NCBI GenBank assembly: GCA_947387485.1
Contig: CANDNT010000007.1
Location: 124,001 to 188,000, forward strand
Source: Aquimarina rhabdastrellae
GTDB lineage: Bacteria > Bacteroidota > Bacteroidia > Flavobacteriales > Flavobacteriaceae
DNA: 64,000 bases
Direction: 5' to 3'
Both the position numbers and the translations under genes were made by a program. Below the pieces are notes generated by a model. It made no database searches, had not been told where the DNA came from, and saw only the letters and a program-made list of their open reading frames with translations. Below, in pieces: positions 35,897-45,166 of the stretch (its first letter is position 1; each line of letters begins with the position of its first letter).

Positions 35897-35936
35897 TTAA
35901 GACTATATAATCTTAATTAAAAACCTGTAATAATTA
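35877..35936 (+). terminator. 26-bp perfect hairpin overlapping the end of a coding region
   Basis: Positions 35877-35902 and 35911-35936 are exact inverted repeats around an 8-base loop (CTATATAA). The stop codon of the Crp-like gene (35894-35896) lies within the left arm. The length is unusual for a simple terminator. Apart from this and the IS-end match at 36073, the 35897-36264 gap shows nothing. Confidence 0.75.
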
Positions 35937-36072
35937 CGAAACTATATTTTTTTTATACTCGATAGATTTCCTCAATTTATATATTATGGGAAGTTTCATT
36001 CTTATTGGATAGAAAACAAAAAGTGTATAGTTAAGTATAAACAAGTACCATCACTATCACTTAATATATATC

Positions 36073-36088
36073 ATTGACTTGTGCAACA
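36073..36088 (+). repeat. Isolated match to the right end of the IS1182 element
   Basis: The 16 bases ATTGACTTGTGCAACA are identical to 11744-11759 at the right end of the IS. No transposase or second end lies nearby, and sequence further inside does not match. It may be a solo end left by decay, or chance. Confidence 0.35.
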
Positions 36089-36264
36089 ATCATTGTTACC
36101 TAACGTTTTTTTGCTCCCAATTTTATTTTCAATCCAATCGTGAAAGTAAATCACTATTCCAATTATGAAGTGGAATTAAATTAATAATTATTCTAATAAA
36201 AATAGCTCAGTATTAGGTTTACTAGATAAAAAACTCACAGCTATAAGTCTTATTGCAGAGTAAT

Positions 36265-38316
36265 TTAATTAACAATGATTTTTCTAATTGCTCTCTCACT
36301 TCCATTTTGAATCTGAAGCAAATATAAACCAGCGTTCAACTCATTAAAGTTTAATTTTTCAGAGAATTGATTATTTACATTATTATATTGCTCTTGTCTA
36401 AGCAATTGCCCTTTTAGATCGAATAATTTAATACTTACATTATCCGTATTTGTTGCTTTAAAAGCTAAATTAAAGTTACCATTTGAGGGATTTGGAAATA
36501 GTTGTAAAGTATTGTCAATATTAGAGGTAATATCCAGTGTGCTAAGCGTAGTATCACGATTAATGATTAAATCTTGGGATACCTTACCGCTATATTTATC
36601 TATAGCAGTAATAGTTATTGTGTAACTTGTATTTAATAATGTTCCAGTTATGATGCCAGTTATTGGATCTAAATTAAGCTCGTTGGGCAAATCTTGAATA
36701 GAATAAATTAATGATTCTCCTTCAGGGTCTCTAAATGCATCATTTGGGATTTGGTAATTTAATTCTTTTGTAGGTGAATTATATATATCTAATGTTCTTT
36801 GAATTTGAGGATCTTGATTTGCCCCTACTTTTACCCAAAATTTTCTACTAAAACGAGTAACGCCATCAGTAGCTATTATAGTTACTTCTGTTTCACTTTG
36901 TGTGCTTGTATCTAAAGCATCATTGAAAAACATAAAATTTAAATTAGGCACAAATGAGTGAGAACTTGCGGTCATTCTATCTGCTTTGAAAACAGTATTT
37001 GAAGAAGAAAACTCAAAAGAGTTTGTACCATAGTTATTAAATTCTAATGACCTAAAAGGTTGAGTATCTAGATTACCATTTACATCTATTAAAATATTAT
37101 TAGGTTGACTTATCCAGATATTCTCTTGATCTGGATATATATAAAATTGAATTTGTAAAACTTCTGTTTCTCCTCCATCATTGGCTATAATTGAAATTAT
37201 GGTATGCCCAACTTTACCTGTAGGTTTAATATGTAATTCGTTATTAACAATATCAATAGCATCAGTTTTAATAATGGTTCTATCAGAACTTGCATAAGAA
37301 AAAGTAATATTGTTTCTATTACCCGAAATTTTATGATCATAATTGAACGGAAAATTGAATGTTTGTTGTGCTTCACTTTGTTTGATTAATTGAGCATTTA
37401 TTATAGGTAATACAATATTTGGTATTTGGAAGCTTGCAATAGAAACACCAGTCCCTCCACTTCTTTTATAGTTAAAAAGTTTATTATTAAAGGCTATAGA
37501 TTTACTTTTGCTTAAATTGTCATTTTCAATAAAATCACTTTCGCTATTAGGTTCTTGATGCCAAGTAACACCATCTTCCGTCCAAAATAAACGTTTTTCT
37601 GATAAAAAAGGTTCTCCTTCATTATATAAATAATTAGGATTAATTTCTACGATTATCCATAACTTATTCTCATAAACAGCATAATTTCCTGCGGTAGATA
37701 AGTCAACAGGTAATGGAAATTGATGTCTTTGCCATGTTACACCATCATCTGAAGATATATATACACCTCTTGTATTTTTTTCAAAAGCAAAATCAGTTTT
37801 ATTTCCCCCAAATAGTATTAATTTTCCATTTAAAGACACAACTTTAGGAGACCAAAAATGTGGAAAATCTGTAGCAATAGTATTAGTTTTTTGTACCCAA
37901 TTTGAACCATCTGAAGTAGACCAAACATCGTTTGAACCACTACCTCCTAAGACATACAACTCATTATTATGAACTACTGCTGCTGGTTTTGTTTTAGATG
38001 AAAAGTTAGCATTATTAGTAGTCCATGTAATTCCATCTGTAGAAGTTTTTACTTCATTGGTACCTGCTCCTCCAATAGAATATAACTCTCCTTTAAAAGC
38101 AATACCCACAGCTCCATTGTTATGATTAATATCACTTGCTACTTCCTGCCAGTTTAATCCATCTGCGCTTTTCCAAATATTATCTGAAGCAATACTTCTC
38201 CCATATAACCATAATTCATTATTATATATGGTAAGATTTCTATGACTTCCCATATAATCTTGCGAGAATGAATTAATATTAAATAAAATTAATATAAAAA
38301 ATACTATTTTTTTCAT
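36265..38316 (-). CDS. T9SS-secreted protein with DGxxW repeats and cadherin-like domain
   Basis: A 683-residue exported protein (signal peptide about 1-19). Residues about 20-270 carry five or more repeats of the form SADGLNWQEV, STDGITWTT, TSDGSNWVQK, SSDDGVTWQRH and TEDGVTWHQE. Between them are GxxYSIGG-type strands, as in kelch/sialidase-like propellers. Residues about 510-585 form a dystroglycan-type cadherin-like module (DAFRDPEGESLIYSI...DPITGIITGTL). The last 80 residues are a T9SS type A tail (LQLFPNPSNGNFNLAF to AIRKIIVN). It probably sits on the cell surface or is released; ligand unknown. Confidence 0.8.
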   Translation of the reverse strand: MKKIVFFILILFNINSFSQDYMGSHRNLTIYNNELWLYGRSIASDNIWKSADGLNWQEVASDINHNNGAVGIAFKGELYSIGGAGTNEVKTSTDGITWTTNNANFSSKTKPAAVVHNNELYVLGGSGSNDVWSTSDGSNWVQKTNTIATDFPHFWSPKVVSLNGKLILFGGNKTDFAFEKNTRGVYISSDDGVTWQRHQFPLPVDLSTAGNYAVYENKLWIIVEINPNYLYNEGEPFLSEKRLFWTEDGVTWHQEPNSESDFIENDNLSKSKSIAFNNKLFNYKRSGGTGVSIASFQIPNIVLPIINAQLIKQSEAQQTFNFPFNYDHKISGNRNNITFSYASSDRTIIKTDAIDIVNNELHIKPTGKVGHTIISIIANDGGETEVLQIQFYIYPDQENIWISQPNNILIDVNGNLDTQPFRSLEFNNYGTNSFEFSSSNTVFKADRMTASSHSFVPNLNFMFFNDALDTSTQSETEVTIIATDGVTRFSRKFWVKVGANQDPQIQRTLDIYNSPTKELNYQIPNDAFRDPEGESLIYSIQDLPNELNLDPITGIITGTLLNTSYTITITAIDKYSGKVSQDLIINRDTTLSTLDITSNIDNTLQLFPNPSNGNFNLAFKATNTDNVSIKLFDLKGQLLRQEQYNNVNNQFSEKLNFNELNAGLYLLQIQNGSERAIRKIIVN

Positions 38317-38701
38317 TATTCTATAATTTGTCTTTTATAGGTAACGAATAAAAACGATTTATCCCTATCTTATTATTGCTTTAGTAATTGTAAACGATAT
38401 AATATACTTTATTGATAGCTATTTTTGGGGAGTTTATAAATAGTCTCTATAAAATAGTTAATATCATCTTTTATTATTCATTAAATATCTGTAACTATAT
38501 TAGAAATTATCAAATAAACTTTCCTGGGTATCGAAGAAAAAGTTTTTCAAATTGATATTAAGTATACTTTTAAATAAAAAAATCCTAGAATACTAATTAT
38601 AGCTACTGTAATCATATGTTTTTAAACCCGTTACAAAACTCAATCACCTGATAATCAAAATAAATTTTAGAACTTTAAAATATGTTAATTTCGAACAAAA
38701 G

Positions 38702-38719
38702 GTGTACATAAAAGTGTAC
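38702..38719. repeat. GTGTACAT repeats inside the right island end
   Basis: GTGTAC at 38702-38707 and 38714-38719, 12 bp apart, in the context GGTGTACATAAAAGTGTACA. This mirrors AGTGTACATAAAGGTGTACA at the left end. The repeats lie about 100 bp inside the duplicated flank. Nothing else was found in the 38317-38853 gap. Confidence 0.5.
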
Positions 38720-38853
38720 AGTAGAGTAAAAGCAATGACTATAACCAACTATATCTTATTGATTTTATGTAATTTAAAAGAATGGAGTAATCGTTTTACA
38801 ATTCCGAGGGTTTTGCTGATTATCTCAGTAAAATAGAGGTTTTATAAAAACAA

Positions 38854-38876
38854 AAACCACTGAAATTCAGTGGTTT
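38854..38876 (-). terminator. tRNA-Met terminator
   Basis: A perfect 11-bp stem (AAACCACTGAA with TTCAGTGGTTT) with a one-base loop, just past the tRNA 3' end on the minus strand and followed by T-runs. A diverged copy lies next to the tRNA fragment at 22190-22210. Confidence 0.75.
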
Positions 38877-38888
38877 AATTTTAATTTG

Positions 38889-38962
38889 TAGCGAGAACGG
38901 GAGTTGAACCCGTGACCTCCGGGTTATGAATCCGACGCTCTAACCAACTGAGCTATCTCGCC
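38889..38962 (-). tRNA. tRNA-Met (CAT), probably elongator
   Basis: A 74-nt cloverleaf on the minus strand: acceptor GGCGAGA/TCTCGCT (G-T first pair), D-arm GCTC/GAGC, anticodon loop TTCATAA with CAT, T-arm ACGGG/CCCGT with loop TTCAACT. CCA is not encoded. The last pair of the anticodon stem (A-C) is mismatched. It lacks the three G-C pairs of an initiator, so it is the elongator Met tRNA, or less likely the Ile tRNA whose CAT is modified. Its 3' 42 nt are duplicated at 22223-22264, marking it as an integration site. Confidence 0.9.
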
Positions 38963-39024
38963 ATTTTCATCCTTATTGATGTTTTAAAAAAATAACCCTC
39001 TGATTACAGAAGGCTAAAATTTAG

Positions 39025-39097
<73 letters not shown>

Positions 39098-39219
39098 ATA
39101 TTGGACTGCAAAGATACAATCTCTTCTGGCTTTTTCAAGTCTTTTTTATGTTTTTTTTCATCTTTTTTTATTTCAAAAAGATAAGCTTCTACTTATCAAT
39201 ATTTTAATCTATTATTTTT

Positions 39220-40560
39220 TTACAATAATTTTCCTGCTAGCTGCAATAATTGCATTTCAGCATTTTTTGCATCGTATTTTGCATTACTCAAATTTAACTC
39301 TGCATTTAACAAATCGATCTGTGCTTGTCTATAATTAATGGAGTTAATTTGCCCTAATTTGTATCGTTCGTTTGTAAGTTCAAAGTTTCGCTTATTGGTA
39401 TCTCTGCTACGTTCTTGTACTTTTAATGTAAATAAGCGATTTTGATAAGTTTCCCAGGCATTATTAATATCTCTGCTTAGTTGTTGTATTATTTGCTCTT
39501 TGGACACTTCTCTAGAAGCTATAGCTATCTTTGCATTATTCACTCTTGTTTTTGTTGTTCCTCCATCAAACACATTCCAAGAAAATGAGATTCCTCCATT
39601 AATTCCTTTTTGAGTATTTTCTGAAGGTGAAAATTGATTCACAGGTTCGCTATTCGAACTATTCCATGAGTATCCTCCATTTACGCCTACTGTAGGCATC
39701 CATCCTGACCTGTTTATTTTTAAATCATATTGACTCAATGCTAAGTTCTTTTGCGCTTGTAAAACATTTACGTTTTCTTCTTTGGCACTTGTCAATAATA
39801 CTTCTTTATCCAGGTCTACTTTATAATTTACATCGGTAGACACTTCAAATGTAGTATTTACGTCTCTACCTAATAATACATTTAAGTTTCGTTTTGCGTT
39901 GGCCAATTGTCTGTTAACTTCTAAAACAGTAACACTGTCATTACTTACAATAACTTCTGCATTCAACACATCTAGTTTTGTATTTTGACCGTATTCAAAA
40001 TTATATGTTGTGCGTTGTAATCGCTGTTTTGATACTTCTAAAGTCTTTTCTTGACTACTTTTATTTTCTGTAAGCCTTGCTATTTCATGATACGCTGTAT
40101 ACAATTGTATAATGGTATTTTCTAACACTTGACGCGCTTGCAGTTCTGATAATTGTAATGCTTCTTGTAATCGTTTTACTGTATATTTTCTATTAAACCC
40201 GTTAAAAAGTGTATAATCTACTCTCACTGATGCATTATACGATCTTGACTCTGCTCCATTCACTTCATTTACATCTCCGCTTGCAAATGTAGTTTTACTA
40301 TCATTTTTAGTATAATTTGCTCCTGCACTAGTAGACACACTAGGAAGATATCCTGTGTTAAAAACTCCACTATTATTTTTGGCTACAGCCACATCATTTT
40401 TTGCAATAACCACATCATAATTATGCTTCATTGCTAATTGTATAGCTTCTTCTGGGGTTAGCACTTCTTGGGCTTTAAGTGCACTAACACCTAATATACT
40501 TATAAAAAAACCAGTTATAATTAAGCTATTAATTTTACTTATTCCCATTTTACTTTTCAT
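39220..40560 (-). CDS. TolC-family outer-membrane efflux protein
   Basis: About 446 residues with a signal segment ending ALKAQ and the TolC repeat architecture: two halves of long helices and short strands (EVLTPEEAIQLAMKHNYDV...ELQARQVLENTIIQLYTAYHE; then YDLKINRSGWMPTVGVNGGYSW...NAKYDAKNAEMQLLQLAGKLL). It forms the outer-membrane duct of a tripartite pump. The first ATG (40575) overlaps the RND stop by 26 bp; the ATGs at 40560 or 40548 fit the signal peptide better. Third gene of the adaptor-RND-TolC operon. Confidence 0.88.
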   Translation of the reverse strand: MKSKMGISKINSLIITGFFISILGVSALKAQEVLTPEEAIQLAMKHNYDVVIAKNDVAVAKNNSGVFNTGYLPSVSTSAGANYTKNDSKTTFASGDVNEVNGAESRSYNASVRVDYTLFNGFNRKYTVKRLQEALQLSELQARQVLENTIIQLYTAYHEIARLTENKSSQEKTLEVSKQRLQRTTYNFEYGQNTKLDVLNAEVIVSNDSVTVLEVNRQLANAKRNLNVLLGRDVNTTFEVSTDVNYKVDLDKEVLLTSAKEENVNVLQAQKNLALSQYDLKINRSGWMPTVGVNGGYSWNSSNSEPVNQFSPSENTQKGINGGISFSWNVFDGGTTKTRVNNAKIAIASREVSKEQIIQQLSRDINNAWETYQNRLFTLKVQERSRDTNKRNFELTNERYKLGQINSINYRQAQIDLLNAELNLSNAKYDAKNAEMQLLQLAGKLL

Positions 40561-43500
40561 TTGTAGAAGTTTCATTTTCTGCTTTCAGTTCTATTACCGC
40601 TCTTTCTACCTCTTCTTTAGGAGGTCTTGCCCCTGTTAAAATCCATTTTTTTCCAATCTTAATATCATTTGATATCGAAAGTAATACCGGTAACGTCAAT
40701 AATGTTAATAATGTAGCAATACTAATACCATATGCTATCGAAATTGCCATAGGAATCAAGAACTGTGCTTGTCGACTTGTTTCCAAAATTAATGGTGCTA
40801 ATCCCGCTACTGTTGTAATTGTTGTTAAAAAGATGGCTCTAAATCTTGATTTACCAGCTTCAAATAGTGCTGTATCAAATTTCATCCCTTGTTTTAAATA
40901 CGTATTAAACTTACTAATCAATACTAGTCCATCATTAACCATAATTCCGATCAAAGCAATAATTCCTAACATTGATAGTATATTTACAGCAAAACCATGC
41001 AACCAGTGTCCCCATGCTACTCCTATTAAACTAAAAGGTACCATGACTAATAACATTAAAGGTTGTCCATAAGATCTAAACGTAAAAACGATTACGATAT
41101 AAATCAACAAGAAAATAACTGGTGCTACTACGGCTGCCGATCCTGATACTTTTGAAGCTTCTCTATTTTGTCCTTCGTATAATGCCGTAATTGAAGGATA
41201 TTTTGCTACGATTTCTGGCATAATACGATTTTGAATATCTGCCAATATATCTGTAGCACTAGCCTTACGGTCTTTCATATCAGCTTCAACTTTAATTTCT
41301 CTTTGCCCATTGAGGTGATTTATAGAAATCTCTCCTCTTTCTATCTCATAATTGGCAATTTCAGTCAAAGGTATTCTGTTTCCGCTTGGCGTAAGAATAC
41401 GCATATCATCAAGATTTTTAATAGATGATCGTTCTTTTTTGTCATAACGCACCCATACTTTGATTTCGTCTTGACCTCGTTGAAAACGCTGTACTTGTAG
41501 CCCAAAGAAACCACTACGTACCTGAGACATCACTTCGTTAAGTGTTAACCCTAATAAGTAAGCATTGTCTTTTAGTTTGATTTTAATTTCTTTGATTCCA
41601 GAAGGATCATTATCTGTAACATCTTTTAATTCTGTATTCTTACTTAATTCTGTTTTTAATTCAAGCTTAGCTGCTTTTAATTCATCTATTTTATTACTGA
41701 GTAACGAAACTGATACTGGTTTTCCTCCAAAGTTACCTCCGGATCCAAACGTAAGACTTTCCACTCCATACACTTCTCCTACTTTATCTCGAATCGCATT
41801 AGTTATCTCTCCCGACGTAAAGTTTCTTCGTTCTCCTGGTAATAAATTAATGTTTAATGAAGCTGTTGCACTTCCTGGTCCTATACGTTTAATTACATTC
41901 TCTACTACATCTTCGTTCCCTTCTTGTTTTGCTGTATAGGTCTTATTAACTTCCCAAGCTGCGGTCTCTATAACCGAAATGATAGAATCGGTAATAGTCT
42001 CATTTGTTCCTTGTGGCATTTTAAGGTTTATCGATACTCTATCACTTGCTATAGAAGGAAAAAATGTTCCTCTTATTACTCCTCCTTGAAAAGCGCCTAG
42101 TGTTATAATCAATAATGCAACAGGAATAATCAATCCAAAGAATTTATTTTGTAAAACAAATCGCAATGCTGGTGCATATAATTTGTCTCTCATATAATCC
42201 ATTATTCGCTCGGCATAGCGATTAAACTTATATACTTTTTGTCCTCTTTTTAAAGCTTTTGAATGTGCTACGTGAGCTGGTAAAATTATTAAAGCTTCTA
42301 TTAGCGAAATGACCAAGGTTAAAGTTACTACTGTAGATACTTCTCCAAAGAAATCTCCTATGTTTCCGTCTAAGAAAAAGAATACTGCAAAAGCCAATAC
42401 TGTAGTTGTTATGGCAGAAATGATAGGCGGTATCACTTCTAATGTACCATCTATGGCAGCTTGAATTGGTGTTTTTCCTTTTTCAAAATGATGGTATATA
42501 TTTTCGGAAATTACAATTCCGTCATCCACCAAAATACCAATTACGATAATCATCCCAAACAAGGACAATACATTAATTGTTACATCAAAATATCCTGCAA
42601 AAATAAACATTCCAAAAAAAGCTACTGGTAATCCTGCCGCTACCCAAAATGCCAATCTAGGTCTTAAGAATAGTGATAAGAATAACAATACCAACAACAT
42701 TCCTTGCCATGCATTCTTAAACAATAATTGTGTACGTTCTCTTAACGGAATAGAAGCATCTCTAGTGATCTCTAATTGTATTCCTTCACTTCCCTCGTTA
42801 AAACGTTCTATATATTCATTAATCTTCTCTGCAGAACTTAATAGGTCTTCATTATTTGTATTACTCACCTGTAATCGAACTGCCGTATTACTGTTAAAGA
42901 AACTACGATTAGGAGTCTCGTTCCAGCGATCTCTTATTTCGGCTATATCTTTCAATCTTATGATATTTCCTGAAGTTTCTGCTCTAATAATTAGATTCTC
43001 TAATTCGTCTGCATAATACGCTCTATTATTAGCTCTGATTAAATATTCTTCAGATTCCGTTTTAATAGATCCACCAGTAGTTAACAAATTAGCATTTGAT
43101 ACTGCACTTGCAACTTGACGAAATGTAAGGTTATATGCTTTTAAATCTTGTTCTCTTACTGCGATCTCTATTTCTTCGGCAGGAAACCCTGTTACCGTTA
43201 TTTGAGATATTCCGTCAATTCTTCTTAGATCATTTTCTACATCTCGACTTATTTGCTTCAGTGTTTTAAGTGAAACACCTTCTCCTGTTACTACAAAACT
43301 TATGGTCTCTGCTACATTTTCAACTTTTGTAATTACAGGAGGTTCCATTCCCACTGGAAAATTGGGTACTTTATCTACTGCATTTTTTACTTCGGCCAAT
43401 ACCACATCAATATCGTATCCTTTAAGTTTTTCTATAGCTATATTAGCTGCATTTTCTGAAGAAGTAGAAGTAACTCTATCAATTCCTATCAATCCTTTAA

Positions 43501-43714
43501 GATTGTCTTCTATTTTTAATACAACTCCTTCTTCTATTTCTTGGGGAGAAGCTCCAGGATAAACTACATCTATACGTATAAAATTAGAATCTATTAAAGG
43601 GAAAAAGGAAGAACGTAAGGTTGAATATCCTAGAAATCCCATTATCACAAATGCCAGTATCAATACATTAACGGCAACTGGATATTTTATAAAGTATGAT
43701 ATTATCTTTTTCAC
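40550..43714 (-). CDS. RND-family efflux permease
   Basis: A 1054-residue inner-membrane transporter of the AcrB/MexF type, with 12 membrane segments and two large periplasmic loops. TM1 is YPVAVNVLILAFVIMGFLGY. The proton-relay region is GIMIVIGILVDDGIVISENIYHHFEKGKTP in TM4 and its partner LIGIMVNDGLVLISKFN in TM10. It captures substrates in the periplasm and passes them to the TolC duct by proton exchange. Heavy-metal CusA residues are not obvious, so drugs or lipids are likelier cargo. It is 25 bp downstream of the adaptor gene. Confidence 0.9.
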   Translation of the reverse strand: MKKIISYFIKYPVAVNVLILAFVIMGFLGYSTLRSSFFPLIDSNFIRIDVVYPGASPQEIEEGVVLKIEDNLKGLIGIDRVTSTSSENAANIAIEKLKGYDIDVVLAEVKNAVDKVPNFPVGMEPPVITKVENVAETISFVVTGEGVSLKTLKQISRDVENDLRRIDGISQITVTGFPAEEIEIAVREQDLKAYNLTFRQVASAVSNANLLTTGGSIKTESEEYLIRANNRAYYADELENLIIRAETSGNIIRLKDIAEIRDRWNETPNRSFFNSNTAVRLQVSNTNNEDLLSSAEKINEYIERFNEGSEGIQLEITRDASIPLRERTQLLFKNAWQGMLLVLLFLSLFLRPRLAFWVAAGLPVAFFGMFIFAGYFDVTINVLSLFGMIIVIGILVDDGIVISENIYHHFEKGKTPIQAAIDGTLEVIPPIISAITTTVLAFAVFFFLDGNIGDFFGEVSTVVTLTLVISLIEALIILPAHVAHSKALKRGQKVYKFNRYAERIMDYMRDKLYAPALRFVLQNKFFGLIIPVALLIITLGAFQGGVIRGTFFPSIASDRVSINLKMPQGTNETITDSIISVIETAAWEVNKTYTAKQEGNEDVVENVIKRIGPGSATASLNINLLPGERRNFTSGEITNAIRDKVGEVYGVESLTFGSGGNFGGKPVSVSLLSNKIDELKAAKLELKTELSKNTELKDVTDNDPSGIKEIKIKLKDNAYLLGLTLNEVMSQVRSGFFGLQVQRFQRGQDEIKVWVRYDKKERSSIKNLDDMRILTPSGNRIPLTEIANYEIERGEISINHLNGQREIKVEADMKDRKASATDILADIQNRIMPEIVAKYPSITALYEGQNREASKVSGSAAVVAPVIFLLIYIVIVFTFRSYGQPLMLLVMVPFSLIGVAWGHWLHGFAVNILSMLGIIALIGIMVNDGLVLISKFNTYLKQGMKFDTALFEAGKSRFRAIFLTTITTVAGLAPLILETSRQAQFLIPMAISIAYGISIATLLTLLTLPVLLSISNDIKIGKKWILTGARPPKEEVERAVIELKAENETSTNEK

Positions 43715-43739
43715 TATCTATATTCTTTTTGGAGGGCTA

Positions 43740-44855
43740 TTATTTATTTTCTGATACTACCTTTACCTTCATTCCTTCATGAGCTCCAGAAATAGGTTTA
43801 CTTACCAGTTGTATTCCGTCTTCAAGTCCTTTTACTATTACTGTATTCTCATTAAAATACACTGGATTAATTGGTATTTTTCTCAATACAGAATCTTGTA
43901 CGATATAGACTTCTTTATTATCTATTAGCAGTTTTCTTGCTATCTCATAAGCATTTGCCTCTTTTTGTGCAGGAACATAGGCTTCTAGATACATTCCTTC
44001 TCTTAAATTATCGCCTTTTACTTCTATAAACACTTTTACTGTTTGTGTAGCTTGATCTATCTTTCCGTTAATTCTAGTTACTTTCCCTGTCCACTCTTGG
44101 GTTTCTTCTAGATTTCTTAATGACACATCTTTTCCTACACTTAATATATTTGCATAAGTTGCATTGATCGCAACTTCTATCTCATAGGCTTCTGTTCTAA
44201 TGAACTCTCCCATTTTTTGACCTGCTCTTACTAGTGTTCCTTGAGTTACTAGAGCTTCTGTCAAAATTCCATCAAAAGGAGCTCGTATATTGTATTTTCC
44301 TAATCGTGCCTCTAGGTTCTTGATATTATAATATGTAGCATAAATATTCTTTCCTGTCACAAAATACTTTTCTTGGTCTGTATCTGTTTTTGGCAATGCT
44401 GGTATACTTTTATTTAAATCAAAATTCTTTAAATACGTATTCCATTTTTCAAAAGCTGCTGGATAATCCAACCTTAAATCTGGCATCATTGATACGATAA
44501 GATTTTGTAAACTACTTTTTTGGGCCTGTAAGGTTGCATAATGCTCTTCGTTATTAATACGAAGTAATACTTCTCCTTTTCTGTATTTTACTCCTACTTT
44601 AAATTCTTTTCCTGTTGCTTGCAATACACCTTGAACTTCAGAAAACAATTCTACTTTTTGCTTTGCAACTAAGTTTCCGTCTGCTGTAATAATGATAGGA
44701 ATCTCGCTATTTTTAACGGTCTTTGTAAAGACTGTTTTTTCTGTTTGTACTTTTCTTTTAGGAGGTTGCTTTTTATTATTCTTAAATAGCATAAATATTC
44801 CTATTGACGCTCCTAAAATGAGTACACCTAATAATGCGATAACTACTTTTCTCAT
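43740..44855 (-). CDS. RND periplasmic adaptor (HlyD/MFP family)
   Basis: A 371-residue membrane-fusion protein: N-terminal anchor (about 5-23), lipoyl-like half KQKVELFSEVQGVLQATGKEFKVGVKYRKGEVLLRIN, a short helical hairpin, then the second half LGKYNIRAPFDGILTEALVTQGTLVRAGQKMGEFI, and a beta-barrel with membrane-proximal end. It bridges the RND pump and the TolC duct. It is the first gene of the efflux operon; no local regulator is visible in the 311-bp region upstream. Confidence 0.88.
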   Translation of the reverse strand: MRKVVIALLGVLILGASIGIFMLFKNNKKQPPKRKVQTEKTVFTKTVKNSEIPIIITADGNLVAKQKVELFSEVQGVLQATGKEFKVGVKYRKGEVLLRINNEEHYATLQAQKSSLQNLIVSMMPDLRLDYPAAFEKWNTYLKNFDLNKSIPALPKTDTDQEKYFVTGKNIYATYYNIKNLEARLGKYNIRAPFDGILTEALVTQGTLVRAGQKMGEFIRTEAYEIEVAINATYANILSVGKDVSLRNLEETQEWTGKVTRINGKIDQATQTVKVFIEVKGDNLREGMYLEAYVPAQKEANAYEIARKLLIDNKEVYIVQDSVLRKIPINPVYFNENTVIVKGLEDGIQLVSKPISGAHEGMKVKVVSENK

Positions 44856-45116
44856 TCCTTACTTCTATTAATCTATTCTTTATTACCTATTTTCTATATT
44901 GCTTATCCTTTAGCAATCACTTGTTTTTAATTCGGCTACAAATGTAATCACTAATAGTCGCTACTTGTCTCTTCTTATTTTGTAAATTCATGTTAAAAAT
45001 TCACTACAAGCGTTTATTTATTAACACCCTATTTCTTATTCATTTTGATCTAAAGTTTCCTTTAGACTGACATTATATTGTAAAGTTTAATTTGTTAACA
45101 ATACTTAATGATCGTA

Positions 45117-45149
45117 TAAAAAAAGAGTTGCCTTTTTAAAAACAACTCT
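45117..45149 (-). terminator. Terminator of the ABC-F gene
   Basis: AGAGTTG (45124-45130) pairs with CAACTCT (45143-45149); read on the minus strand it is followed by a run of seven T. The rest of the 44856-45166 gap is AT-rich, presumably with the efflux-operon promoter, but no clear -33/-7 pair is seen. Confidence 0.8.
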
Positions 45150-45166
45150 CTTGGATTCTTATGTTA

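Larger units (their letters stand above)
22208..38930. mobile_element. Putative tRNA-Met-bounded genomic island without integrase
   Basis: A 57-bp direct repeat (one mismatch) containing the tRNA-Met 3' half flanks 16.7 kb. The intact tRNA is at the right end and the truncated copy at the left, as left by tyrosine-recombinase integration into a tRNA gene. Short GTGTACA repeats stand about 95 bp inside each end. Contents: three Crp-like regulators, a giant LamG/T9SS protein with two secreted companions, and a T9SS DGxxW-repeat protein. No integrase or relaxase is found, so mobility is lost or supplied in trans. A duplicated tRNA followed by unrelated insertions is the alternative. Confidence 0.6.
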
